Assembly (NCBI RefSeq): GCF_014193655.1
Contig: NZ_JACHZQ010000002.1
Coordinates: 372,001 to 436,000, forward strand
Direction: 5' to 3'
DNA from: Rhizobium sp. BK313
Lineage (GTDB): Bacteria; Pseudomonadota; Alphaproteobacteria; Rhizobiales; Rhizobiaceae
DNA length: 64,000 bases
Shown here: positions 1 to 7,749 of the stretch, piece by piece
How the letters are laid out: every line of letters begins with the position of its first letter
Position numbering within the stretch: position 1 is the first letter of the stretch
Position numbers and translations under genes: made by a program
Notes under the pieces: model-generated
The model's input: the letters and a program-made list of their open reading frames with translations, nothing else
Database searches by the model: none
Told to the model about the DNA's origin: nothing

Positions 1-319
1 CATGCCGAGGCAGGTTGTTAATTTCAGTCCGCTCGATAAGCATTCTTGCCAGTGAATGCGGCATTTCACCACCAAGGATGATCAAGGCCGGGTCACATAC
101 CGCGCAAATCGCATTGATAGCGCGATTGTGCGCCGGTGTGACGCGGTCGAGCCATTCAGCAACGCCATCCCAATTCAACACGCTTTCGCTTTTGAGATCC
201 CGCAAGGTCAAATCTGAGCGTCCCTTCGCGCGCAGATGTTCAAGCAGAAGACCAAGCGCAGGGCAGTCCTCGTAGTCATGATGGCCCTCATGCGACGGGG
301 CTGGACGAGCACTTCCGGC
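1..319 (-). pseudogene. ROK-family regulator/sugar kinase, C-terminal fragment
   Basis: The minus strand is open from position 319 to the window edge and reads like the last ~100 residues of a ROK-family protein. A helical stretch with WLDR is followed by the family's typical strand CDPALIILGGEMP and a helix SLARMLIER. An in-frame TAA sits at 320-322, and the reading frame upstream of it shows no ROK sequence. The fragment has no usable ATG or GTG at its start. The N-terminal DNA-binding or ATP-binding part and the zinc motif are therefore missing, so I call it a truncated relic. The 3' end lies outside the window. Confidence 0.55.
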
Positions 320-402
320 TTAGGTCGCGCGCAGCGATATGTAGTCATCGAGCAATAAATCTGAGGGGGCGTTAGAGTCTCCCTGATGAGAGGCTATTTC
401 CC

Positions 403-1368
403 TCATTGTGCGGCCGCTTGAGCGGTTTCCAGCGAAGATCGCGAAAGTGACGCGATCCGGAAACCGTTCCTGCCCGCCGATTTCACCTCGTACAAGACAT
501 GGTCCGCCTTCGCAAATATATCCTTGGGCGATTGGCCGGGTACGATTATGGCAGCGCCAACGGAGGTTGCAATCTGAATGTTTTTCGTTGGCGTAGAGAT
601 CATCCAATTCATGCCATTTACGACACGCGTGGCGATCTTTGCGAGATCTTCAGCCGATGAACATGGATGGATGATGGCAAATTCATCCCCGCCGATGCGA
701 GCGATCATGTCGGCGTCAGGTACGGCCTGCGAGAGTTTGCGACCAGCAACTTTGAGACAGTCGTCCCCGGCCTGATGTCCCAGGGCATCATTTACAGACT
801 TAAAGCCATCGAGATCCGCCAAGAGTAGCGCCCTCGTCCTTTGGCTGTCGGCCCCACATATCTCGCTGAAGAAAGTTTCAAACCTTGTGCGAGAAGTCAG
901 CTCGGTCAAGGTATCGCGCTCCGCCAGGCGACGCAGCTGCTCGACCATTGTCTTCTCGGCAGTGACATCCTGTTTCACCCCGAATATCCTGGCGGCCGTG
1001 CCATTCGCAAACTCTACGCAGGCGGTTATTTTAATCCAACGGCAGTTGCCTTTTGCGGTAATTATTTGAGCGTCCAGGGTGAAGCCTTCACCTGTACGTA
1101 TTGCCTTTTCCCGGACCTCGTTCAGAAGTTTACGGGTTTCTGGCGTATAGAGTTTGACGATTTCGTCCCGTGCCAATGGCGTCTGCGGAACAAGATCGAA
1201 GAATTCATAGACCGTATCCGTCCAACTGAGTGTCTGATCCGGCAGGCTGCACTCCCATACACCTATCCGAGCAGCCTTGAACGAGCGATCAAACAGCTCC
1301 CGCAAATGCATGAATTCCTGGGAGCCTATGGCGTGCGGCTGCGGTATGTCATTTACATTGCAAGGCAT
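403..1368 (-). CDS. PAS-GGDEF diguanylate cyclase
   Basis: This 321-residue protein should make cyclic di-GMP from two GTP. Residues ~25-140 form a PAS fold (FDRSFKAARIGVWE, then an RIFGVKQDVTAEK end) that probably senses a small ligand. Residues ~150-305 form a GGDEF domain with an intact active-site motif, ARIGGDEFA, and the usual ADHVLYEVKSAGRN end. The inhibitory-site Arg of RxxD is not seen upstream of GGDEF (the sequence reads PDAD), so product inhibition at the primary I-site is doubtful. There is no transmembrane segment, so it is likely cytoplasmic. An internal Met20 is an alternative start. A decayed paralogous piece lies at 21108-21244. Confidence 0.85.
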   Translation of the reverse strand: MPCNVNDIPQPHAIGSQEFMHLRELFDRSFKAARIGVWECSLPDQTLSWTDTVYEFFDLVPQTPLARDEIVKLYTPETRKLLNEVREKAIRTGEGFTLDAQIITAKGNCRWIKITACVEFANGTAARIFGVKQDVTAEKTMVEQLRRLAERDTLTELTSRTRFETFFSEICGADSQRTRALLLADLDGFKSVNDALGHQAGDDCLKVAGRKLSQAVPDADMIARIGGDEFAIIHPCSSAEDLAKIATRVVNGMNWMISTPTKNIQIATSVGAAIIVPGQSPKDIFAKADHVLYEVKSAGRNGFRIASLSRSSLETAQAAAQ

Positions 1369-1674
1369 GAGACGCCCCCGCCAGCTGAATGAAATTGGTT
1401 GCCGGCTTCATCAAGATGCTCCGAATTGCATAAATTGCTTGCTTTCGGGTTTCCAAAAATACGGACGGCACGAATTTCGTTCAATCAAAAATGGCATTCT
1501 CAACCTGGTCTGAAAACGCAATCTGGAATCCGGCGGATCGTTGCGCCCGCACTTGGCAAGCCTTAAAAGATGCGCGCGCCTAACCATTTGAAATTACTGC
1601 AAGAGCTATCGGGAAGCAAAATGACAAGTTGTATCAACCTTCGAAGCAATTTCTGCAGATAGGCTGCCTAAAGA
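1369..1674. other. intergenic gap, nothing recognised
   Basis: I see no convincing coding frame, RNA or repeat here. The stretch is moderately AT-rich and should hold the promoter of the diguanylate cyclase gene. Confidence 0.4.
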
Positions 1675-1932
1675 TCATTTGTGGGCGCTCCCAAGCAAGC
1701 ATTTGTACGCTTCAAAGTTCTGATCCTGAAACTCTTCGATATCCGACCAGATGCGCTCGCGATCGGTCACGGCTATTTCCGCCGCTGAGAGAACGCGTGA
1801 CAGAATTGTGCATAGCCGATTGATACGAATTATCTGATTTCCCAGCTCTTCAGCGGTGACCGGTCGCGACAGCCTGTCGGCGTCAAGGACAACGCTCTCG
1901 GGGCCGAAATCTCTAGCTTCCCATTTCGCCAT
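1675..1932 (-). CDS. small hypothetical protein (85 aa)
   Basis: I do not recognise this 85-residue protein. It is mostly helical, acidic to neutral, without Cys pairs, signal peptide or membrane segment (begins MAKWEARDFG, ends LLGSAHK). A GAAAGG ribosome-binding site lies about 8 bases before the ATG, which supports real expression. It stands alone between two gaps on the same strand as the diguanylate cyclase. Confidence 0.5.
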   Translation of the reverse strand: MAKWEARDFGPESVVLDADRLSRPVTAEELGNQIIRINRLCTILSRVLSAAEIAVTDRERIWSDIEEFQDQNFEAYKCLLGSAHK

Positions 1933-2258
1933 CCAACTTACCTTTCGTCAAGAATGCGCCGCGCCGGAAGCGGTGGTACTTCGATCCGCTGCAAATGAGC
2001 TGGAACGAACTTCCCGGGCTGAAGAGAACCCCGCTGTTTAAGCCTTCCGGTTCATCGCTTTGGCTGGCCGCCGTTGCGAGCGTTTACTCTTCCATACTAG
2101 CAGACGTTATGGCATAGGCGAGCCATAGAGCGCTTACGGTGATTATGCCGCAGACGTAAGCCCACACGTGTTTTCGGTTCTGCTAGATGCGCTACCGCTG
2201 CTGTGCTATTTGAAATGCATGGGTTGGGCCGACGGCCAACATACACACACGCGATCTG
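1933..2258. other. intergenic gap, nothing recognised
   Basis: Short frames exist but none has a good start or family look. It separates a minus-strand gene from a plus-strand gene, so promoters for both are expected here. I could not identify them. Confidence 0.4.
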
Positions 2259-2918
2259 ATGCCACACTTGCGTCCCTACACCGCGCTGCTGGCCTTATTC
2301 GGCTTTATCTTTCCGCATGTGTCGGTCTATCCCTCAGACTCAGCACCGATGACGAGCAGTTATGGGCCATTGCTCCTGACCGTAACCAGCAAGACAGTCG
2401 TCGGCACCTTCTTTGATGGACGCGGCGAGCCGGGCGTATCCGGCGTTCCGCCATTTACATGCATTTTCATGCTCTCCGGACGGATTGAGGGGTCGAGCGC
2501 CCAGATCGTGACATGGACTCCTGGTGACAAGGCGTTGATCCCGGGAGAACTTGTCCTCGGCAACGGTGAGGTGTCGATCACCCTGCGCGACAACCAGGCC
2601 GGATGCGAAATGGCGGGCGACGACATGGTGTCGGCCCCCTGGACCGGCTCGTTCGTAACGACCAATCCCTCGTGGATCGGCGTCGATATGGTGGCTGCGG
2701 ACCGCGCCATCCTCCGGCCGATTCCGACCAATTCTACGCGGCAGGGCCGCTACCTCATCCGGTTCGATCCGGTGGTCATCCTGGAAAGACAGATGGAGTG
2801 GGTGAAAGTCGGTTATTTGGCCGGGGAAAGGACCATGAAGGGATGGCTTCGCCGATCGGAGCTTATGCCCGTCGATCATCCGCCCGGCAGCAGGATTTCG
2901 TCAGGGAGTGTACACTGA
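2259..2918 (+). CDS. putative secreted protein with SH3-like C-terminus
   Basis: This 219-residue protein begins with a hydrophobic stretch (YTALLALFGFIF) that looks like a signal peptide or membrane anchor. The middle is beta-rich with two Cys residues (C68, C116 approx.). The C-terminal part (WVKVGYLAGERTMKGWLRR) resembles the end of a bacterial SH3-like domain, often found in envelope proteins. I do not know its function. The stop codon overlaps the probable start region of the next gene, so the two are likely co-transcribed. Confidence 0.6.
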   Translation: MPHLRPYTALLALFGFIFPHVSVYPSDSAPMTSSYGPLLLTVTSKTVVGTFFDGRGEPGVSGVPPFTCIFMLSGRIEGSSAQIVTWTPGDKALIPGELVLGNGEVSITLRDNQAGCEMAGDDMVSAPWTGSFVTTNPSWIGVDMVAADRAILRPIPTNSTRQGRYLIRFDPVVILERQMEWVKVGYLAGERTMKGWLRRSELMPVDHPPGSRISSGSVH

Positions 2919-3343
2919 GGCTCGTCGGCGATCAGCATCGTGTGCGTGTCCAGCGGGCCGGCCGCATCGTGCTCGTGGTCGGCCTACTCCTGCTCGTGCC
3001 TGGTATCATCGCCTTCGCCCACAGCTTAAGCTTCGCCATGCGGGCGCAGCGGACCGAAGCCATCTTCGAGGGCGCCATTAAGCGCAACACAAGCTACGGG
3101 GTCATGGACTATCCGACGTTCACCTTTCGCACGCCAGATGGCCAGGAGGTGCCGTACACGTCCAGCGTCGGTTCAAGCTCTCAGGAATATCCGCCCGGTT
3201 CCAGGGTCGCGGTCCTCTACTACCCCGCTCATCCTGACCAAGCGCAGGCGGATTCGCTCTTCGGCGTCTGGCTCCTGCCTGTCGTCCTACTGCCACTGCC
3301 ATTCCTTGTCATTCTGATCGGAGCCGCGATCCTGCGCCGCTAA
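2915..3343 (+). CDS. DUF3592-type membrane protein
   Basis: The protein has an N-terminal transmembrane segment (IVLVVGLLLLVPGIIAF), a beta-rich middle with YPTFTFRTPDG and a VLYYPAHPDQAQ motif, and a C-terminal transmembrane segment. This is the layout of DUF3592 proteins, whose function is unknown. The open frame extends back to 2603 but overlaps the previous gene. The best-placed start is an unusual CTG at 2915, whose bases overlap the upstream TGA and which has AGGGAG seven bases before it. A GTG at 2942 is the alternative and would leave 133 residues. Confidence 0.6.
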   Translation: MRLVGDQHRVRVQRAGRIVLVVGLLLLVPGIIAFAHSLSFAMRAQRTEAIFEGAIKRNTSYGVMDYPTFTFRTPDGQEVPYTSSVGSSSQEYPPGSRVAVLYYPAHPDQAQADSLFGVWLLPVVLLPLPFLVILIGAAILRR

Positions 3344-3548
3344 GGGGTGTCGCTTGGACACCGGCAACTTGTCTGGGGTCGAATGCGGCTTGTCAGCCCA
3401 TCAGCATCGTCTTGTTGGAGACAAAGCGGTGGCGGTGGAATGGACGATCACCATTGAGGGCAGAATTCCAGCATGTCGCTCTCACATACCACCGGCATGG
3501 GCAGGATGTCCTGCATCGTCCTATTCCTATGAGCCAGGAGGTTCCCAC

Positions 3549-3942
3549 ATGGCCAAGATGATCCACTCCATGATCCGGGTGTTGGATGTACACCGTTCCG
3601 TCGCGTTCTATCGGCTGGCTTTCGGACTGACCGTCGCGGAGCGCTTGGACTTCGATACATTCACCCTGATTTATATGAGCAATTCTGACACGGGTTTCGA
3701 GCTCGAACTAACGGTCAATAGGGGACGCAGCGCACCTTATTCAATCGGTGACGGTTACGGCCATCTGGCAGTCTCGGTCAATGACCTCGAGGCTGAACAT
3801 CAGCGTTTCCTCGCGGTCGGTCTCGAGACGACAAAGATCGTGGATTTCAACCATAGTGGCGCGAAACTCGCGCTTCTTTCTCGTTAGCGACCCCGACGGC
3901 TACAAGATCGAGGTCTTGCAGCGTAGCGGTCGCTATCTCTAG
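3549..3942 (+). pseudogene. glyoxalase/VOC-superfamily protein, frameshifted
   Basis: The reading starts at an ATG with a perfect AGGAGG eight bases upstream and follows a lactoylglutathione-lyase-like fold (MIRVLDVHRSVAFYRLAFG, then FELELTVNRG, then GDGYGHLAVSV). Around 3865-3885 the frame runs into a TAG. The expected family ending (FFLVSDPDGYKIEVLQR) continues in the +1 frame to 3942. Restoring two bases near GCGCTTCTTT would rejoin the halves. The metal-ligand regions are thus split between frames. It may be a recent pseudogene or a sequencing error. Confidence 0.75.
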
Positions 3943-3959
3943 CCGGCTCGCTCGACCCG

Positions 3960-5825
3960 TCATTGGACGTGCTTATAAACCGTCGTGCGGGAGAGGTTCA
4001 GCTTGCGGGCCGTGTGCGAAATATTGCCACCTGTCTGGCGATGGACGGCGCGGATTTCCTGGCATTTCGCGCGGCTGAGCGGGCGCCCCCTGCATCCTTC
4101 GCAGCAATCCTGCAAGCTTTCGCGCCCAAGGCTGCCCTGGTCGAAACAATCCTCGTCGAGGTAATCGGCATGACGGCGAACCAATGCCCGTTGCAGTACA
4201 GTCTTCAGTTCACGAATGTTGCCCTGCCACTTTCTGCCGGAGAGGGTGGCGACAGCCGCATCCGTGATGGGCGTTCCGGGCGCCATCTCCTCCATCAGCT
4301 GCCGGACGATCGCAGCGAAATCGGTCCGCGCCCTCAGTGCCGGCAGATGGACTGCAAACGCGTTGAGCCGATAGTAGAGATCGGCGCGAAACAGCCGCTG
4401 CGCCACCATCTCCTCCATATCGCGGTTGGTGGCCGAGACGATCTGCACATCGACCTTTTCGGCCTTATGCGCGCCTACCGCTCGAACTTCCATATTGTCG
4501 AGAAAGCGGAGGAGTGAGGTCTGCGCTGTAAGCGGTATGTCGGCCACTTCGTCGAGAAACAGCGTTCCGCGATCCGCAGCGCGCGCAAGCCCCAGCGCGC
4601 CTTTGGCGCGCGCATTGGTGAAGGCGCCGGCCTCGTGACCGAATATTTCTGAGATAAAGAGCTCCTCAGGCACGGCGCCGCAATTGACGGCGACGAACTC
4701 GCCCTTTCGCCGGCTAAGGCTATGGACATGACGAGCCATCAGATCCTTGCCGGTCCCGGTCTCTCCGGTGATGAGAACGGGCATACCGAACCCGACGGCA
4801 TCAGGAAGACTGGCGAGTCCTCGCCGGAGCGCGCTGTCATCGCAGACGAAGTCCGGCAAGCCTTGCCGGGGCAATAGGGCCGGGAGGGGTGACACGGCTT
4901 GGCGTGGCGGCGAGCCTCGACCTTGGGCGATCTGGCGGCAGGCCATGAAGACGCTGCTGCCGGCCCGGTCGCGGATGCGGATGACGCCGCCGCTGAGCAG
5001 CCCATCCATCGCCGAGCCGAAGCCGGATTCGAAGAGCGCGTCAAAATGGCTGCCGAGGGTTGCCGGAAGGCCGGCGAGCAGCGCCCGGCCGGAGCGGTTG
5101 ATCGAGGTAATGTCGCCGGCCGGCGATACCGAAATCAGACCCGCTGACAGCGTATCCAGATATTCCACGCGCGGATGGAAGGCGAAAACGAAGTTGCCGG
5201 AAAACTCCTGGAAGACGAGGCCGTTCTCGATCTGGGCAGCCGCCATGCGCACGAGCGCATGCGTATGCTCCTGTCGCGCCTCATGGGCGCAGGATGCGTC
5301 GAGCAGGCCGAGAAGATCGCCTTGCGAATTGAAGATCGGCGCCGCCATGCAGCTCAGATGGCCATGACAGGCGAAATAATGTTCCCGGCCATAGATCGCG
5401 ACCGGCTTTCCGGTCATGGCGGCAAGGCCAAGCGCATTGGTGCCGCGCTCGCTCTCGTTCCACATGCTGCCGGGAATGATCGAGCGGCCGGCAGCGCTGC
5501 CGGCGAATTCCTGATCGCTGATCGTATCGAGAACGATGCCGTCGGCATCGCCGAGCGCGATCATGAAATTCGATCCGGCGATCTGCGAATGCAGAAGCTG
5601 CATTTCCGCAAGCGCCAGACGACGCATGGACGCGGCAGTCTCGCGCCGCTGTCGGACATCGGAAAAGGCCACGACGCTCTGTCGCGGCGCGGCGCTTGGA
5701 TCGAGACCGCCATCGCGGCACCGCTGCCAGCTGTCGGCAACAACAGGCTGAAGCGCGCCGATCGGCAAGCGCTCGCCCTTCTCCAACGCGTTGCGGGCCC
5801 GGTCGATTCCTGAAAGGCGCTGCAT
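3960..5825 (-). CDS. AcoR-like sigma-54 enhancer-binding regulator (GAFTNA variant)
   Basis: This 621-residue activator has an N-terminal GAF-like sensor (~residues 60-200), a second sensor segment (~205-300, SAGLISVSPAGDITSINRSGRA), and a central AAA+ domain with Walker A GETGTGKD near residue 352 and Walker B GTLFLDE. A C-terminal Fis-type helix-turn-helix (NISHTARKLNLSRTTVYKH) follows. The loop that contacts sigma-54, normally GAFTGA, reads GAFTNA here (~residue 400). The gene is divergent from adh, with a palindrome and a -24/-12 promoter between them, so adh is its probable target. The inducer is unknown, perhaps an alcohol or ketone. Confidence 0.88.
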   Translation of the reverse strand: MQRLSGIDRARNALEKGERLPIGALQPVVADSWQRCRDGGLDPSAAPRQSVVAFSDVRQRRETAASMRRLALAEMQLLHSQIAGSNFMIALGDADGIVLDTISDQEFAGSAAGRSIIPGSMWNESERGTNALGLAAMTGKPVAIYGREHYFACHGHLSCMAAPIFNSQGDLLGLLDASCAHEARQEHTHALVRMAAAQIENGLVFQEFSGNFVFAFHPRVEYLDTLSAGLISVSPAGDITSINRSGRALLAGLPATLGSHFDALFESGFGSAMDGLLSGGVIRIRDRAGSSVFMACRQIAQGRGSPPRQAVSPLPALLPRQGLPDFVCDDSALRRGLASLPDAVGFGMPVLITGETGTGKDLMARHVHSLSRRKGEFVAVNCGAVPEELFISEIFGHEAGAFTNARAKGALGLARAADRGTLFLDEVADIPLTAQTSLLRFLDNMEVRAVGAHKAEKVDVQIVSATNRDMEEMVAQRLFRADLYYRLNAFAVHLPALRARTDFAAIVRQLMEEMAPGTPITDAAVATLSGRKWQGNIRELKTVLQRALVRRHADYLDEDCFDQGSLGRESLQDCCEGCRGRPLSRAKCQEIRAVHRQTGGNISHTARKLNLSRTTVYKHVQ

Positions 5826-5886
5826 GGCTCCTCCTCATGCATCATAACAGGAGGATAACAGCCGTCGTCGCGATGGCAATAGACAG

Positions 5887-5900
5887 AAACTGGACAGTTT
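5887..5900. promoter_or_regulatory. perfect palindrome, candidate activator site for adh
   Basis: AAACTG-GA-CAGTTT is a perfect inverted repeat lying about 84 bases upstream of the -24 element of the adh promoter. That is a normal distance for an upstream activating sequence of a sigma-54 enhancer-binding protein. Binding by the 3960-5825 regulator is an inference. Confidence 0.5.
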
Positions 5901-5983
5901 CGTTCGCAGCGCCGTTCAGCAGATGAACAGCCAGGCGCCGACTACCTCAGTCGATGCATCTGTTAACAAAAGAGAATTCTATC

Positions 5984-5999
5984 TGGAACGGCAGTTGCC
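5984..5999 (+). promoter_or_regulatory. sigma-54 promoter of adh
   Basis: TGGAAC-N5-TTGCC matches the -24/-12 consensus (TGGCAC-N5-TTGCW) except for one base in each half, with the exact GG/GC spacing. It lies about 50 bases before the adh start codon and downstream of the palindrome at 5887-5900. Confidence 0.7.
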
Positions 6000-6050
6000 T
6001 CGTTGTTCTGCGCAACACGCATCCATCTGTGCGATGAAGGAGACATCAGC

Positions 6051-7103
6051 ATGAAGGCGCAGGTTCTGAACACATATGACGACCATCTGAAGGCGGATCA
6101 ATGGGTCTCGCTGCAGGACGTTCCCGATCCGCAGATCAGGAAATCCACTGACGTCATCGTCCGCATCGGCGGTGCAGGGGTCTGCCGCACCGATCTTCAC
6201 ATCATCGAAGGCGTCTGGCGGCCGCATATGGATCCGAACGGCCACGATCTTCTTCCCCTGATCATGGGGCATGAAAATGCCGGCTGGGTTGAAGCCATCG
6301 GCAAGGAGGTCGAGGGCATCAAGGTCGGCGATCCCGTCATCGTCCATCCGAAGATTTCCGGCGGCACCTGCCTTGCCTGCCGGCGTGGCTTCGACATGCA
6401 CGGCCCCGGCAAGTTTCCGGGACTCGACAGCAATGGCGGTTACTCGGAATATCTCTGCACCTCGGAGCGCAACATCGTCGCCTTGCCGAAGACATTGGCG
6501 CCGAAGGACGTCGCCCCCTATGCCGATGCTGGTCTGACTGCCTATAGAGCCGTCAAGAAAGCGACGCGGCATCTGCTGCCCGGCGAGAGCTGCGTCGTCA
6601 TCGGGGCAGGCGGCCTTGGCCATATCGCGATCCAATGCCTCAAGGCGATGTGCGCCGCCGACGTCATCGTTGTCGATACATCCGAAGACTCCCTCGCGCT
6701 CGCACGCAAGATCGGCGCCGACAAGCTGGTCAAGGCCGACGGCAACGAGGTCGAGGCCGTTCTGCAACTGACGGATGGGCAGGGCGCCGAAGCCGTCATC
6801 GACTTCGTCGGAGAGAAGGGCACGACCACCAGGGGGTTGGCAATGACCCGCCCGATGGGCAGCTACTATGTCGTCGGCTACGGCGAGGATATCCGCGTGC
6901 CGACGGTGGACATGGTGATCACCGAAAAGAACATCATCGGCAATCTCGTCGGAACCTGGGCCGAACTCGTGGAACTGATGGCGCTCGCCGATCGCGGCCT
7001 GGTGAACCTGGCAACCGTCGAATACAGGCTCGCCGACGCCAACAAGGCGCTCAAGGATCTGCACAACGGCCGGATTCACGGACGTGCCGTGCTGATCCCT
7101 TGA
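6051..7103 (+). CDS. adh: zinc-type NAD(P)-dependent alcohol dehydrogenase
   Basis: This 350-residue medium-chain dehydrogenase should oxidise a secondary or primary alcohol made by the neighbouring monooxygenase, for example 2-propanol to acetone. Catalytic-zinc positions are visible (GVCRTDLH near residue 40; MGHENAG near 70). The nucleotide-binding turn is VIGAGGLGHIA near 190. The structural-zinc loop is odd: it keeps CLAC but then reads DMHGPGKFPGL, so the later cysteines of the usual four are missing. A sigma-54 promoter lies directly upstream. Similar adh genes accompany propane/acetone monooxygenase clusters, which fits the context. Confidence 0.88.
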   Translation: MKAQVLNTYDDHLKADQWVSLQDVPDPQIRKSTDVIVRIGGAGVCRTDLHIIEGVWRPHMDPNGHDLLPLIMGHENAGWVEAIGKEVEGIKVGDPVIVHPKISGGTCLACRRGFDMHGPGKFPGLDSNGGYSEYLCTSERNIVALPKTLAPKDVAPYADAGLTAYRAVKKATRHLLPGESCVVIGAGGLGHIAIQCLKAMCAADVIVVDTSEDSLALARKIGADKLVKADGNEVEAVLQLTDGQGAEAVIDFVGEKGTTTRGLAMTRPMGSYYVVGYGEDIRVPTVDMVITEKNIIGNLVGTWAELVELMALADRGLVNLATVEYRLADANKALKDLHNGRIHGRAVLIP

Positions 7104-7197
7104 AGACATCGGCTTCGACATCAAAACAGGCGCTCTTCGCCCGGTTTCTGGGCGGAGAGCTTTGTCATGCGCCAAGCTCAGCGCGAGGGAGGAAGAT

Positions 7198-7494
7198 ATG
7201 ATGTGTAGGGTTTTGACCCACCAGGGCCAGGAACGGTTTATGAAGGTCAGCCGTTCGGTCCGGATCGGCGGTCATTCGACGAGTGTCAGACTGGAATCGG
7301 CCTTCTGGAATACATTGGAAGACATGGCGGCCGTGGAGGGCTTGTCGACATCGAAGCTGATAGCGGAACTGTACCGCGAGGCGCTGGAGCAGCATGGCGA
7401 CATGTCCAATCTCGCCTCGATGCTGCGGACTGTCTGCCTGCTTTATCAGCAGGAATGCCGAGAACACACCGAGGCATCCCGGCAAAGGGCCTGA
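7198..7494 (+). CDS. ribbon-helix-helix domain protein
   Basis: This 98-residue protein carries a ribbon-helix-helix-like core: a basic beta strand (VRIGGHSTSVRLE) followed by two helices (FWNTLEDMAAVEG, STSKLIAELYREALEQ). Such proteins usually bind DNA as dimers, so a small repressor is plausible. The start at 7198 has a strong GAGGGAGGAAG site just upstream; two adjacent ATGs follow each other. It lies 94 bases after adh on the same strand and may be co-transcribed. Its target is unknown. Confidence 0.7.
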   Translation: MMCRVLTHQGQERFMKVSRSVRIGGHSTSVRLESAFWNTLEDMAAVEGLSTSKLIAELYREALEQHGDMSNLASMLRTVCLLYQQECREHTEASRQRA

Positions 7495-7537
7495 TCGCCA
7501 AAAAACCGTGACGCTGGATTGGTCTGCGACCCGGCAG

Positions 7538-7726
7538 TCACATCCTTTGAGGAGCCGCCTTGCCGCCGGAATCGGCCTTGCCTTCGGCGATCCAGCGGGC
7601 GCCGAGCACCAGCGCGCCCATGCTGAACTCCCTGCCGTGGGCCGCGACCATTTCCTGAGACAGTCTGGCGATCCTTTCGAAAAAGGCGTCCTTGCTCTTT
7701 TCCTCCTCGGAAAGTTCGATCTGCAT
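7538..7726 (-). CDS. small unknown protein, last gene of the 9735-7538 chain
   Basis: This 62-residue protein is unrecognised. It begins MQIELSEEEKSKDAFFER with a charged helix, has a central LVLGARWIAEGK helix, and ends in a basic tail. I chose the ATG at 7726 because GGAGG stands five bases before it. An in-frame ATG at 7753 overlaps the stop of the preceding WD40 gene by four bases and would add nine residues. It is probably translated from the same mRNA as the four genes before it. Confidence 0.55.
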   Translation of the reverse strand: MQIELSEEEKSKDAFFERIARLSQEMVAAHGREFSMGALVLGARWIAEGKADSGGKAAPQRM

Positions 7727-7749
7727 GATGTCCTCCATTGATGCGTGGA

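Noticed and set aside
5979..7175. 398-codon open frame opposite adh
   Set aside because: It mirrors the codon structure of adh; adh has clear dehydrogenase motifs and the antisense product has none.
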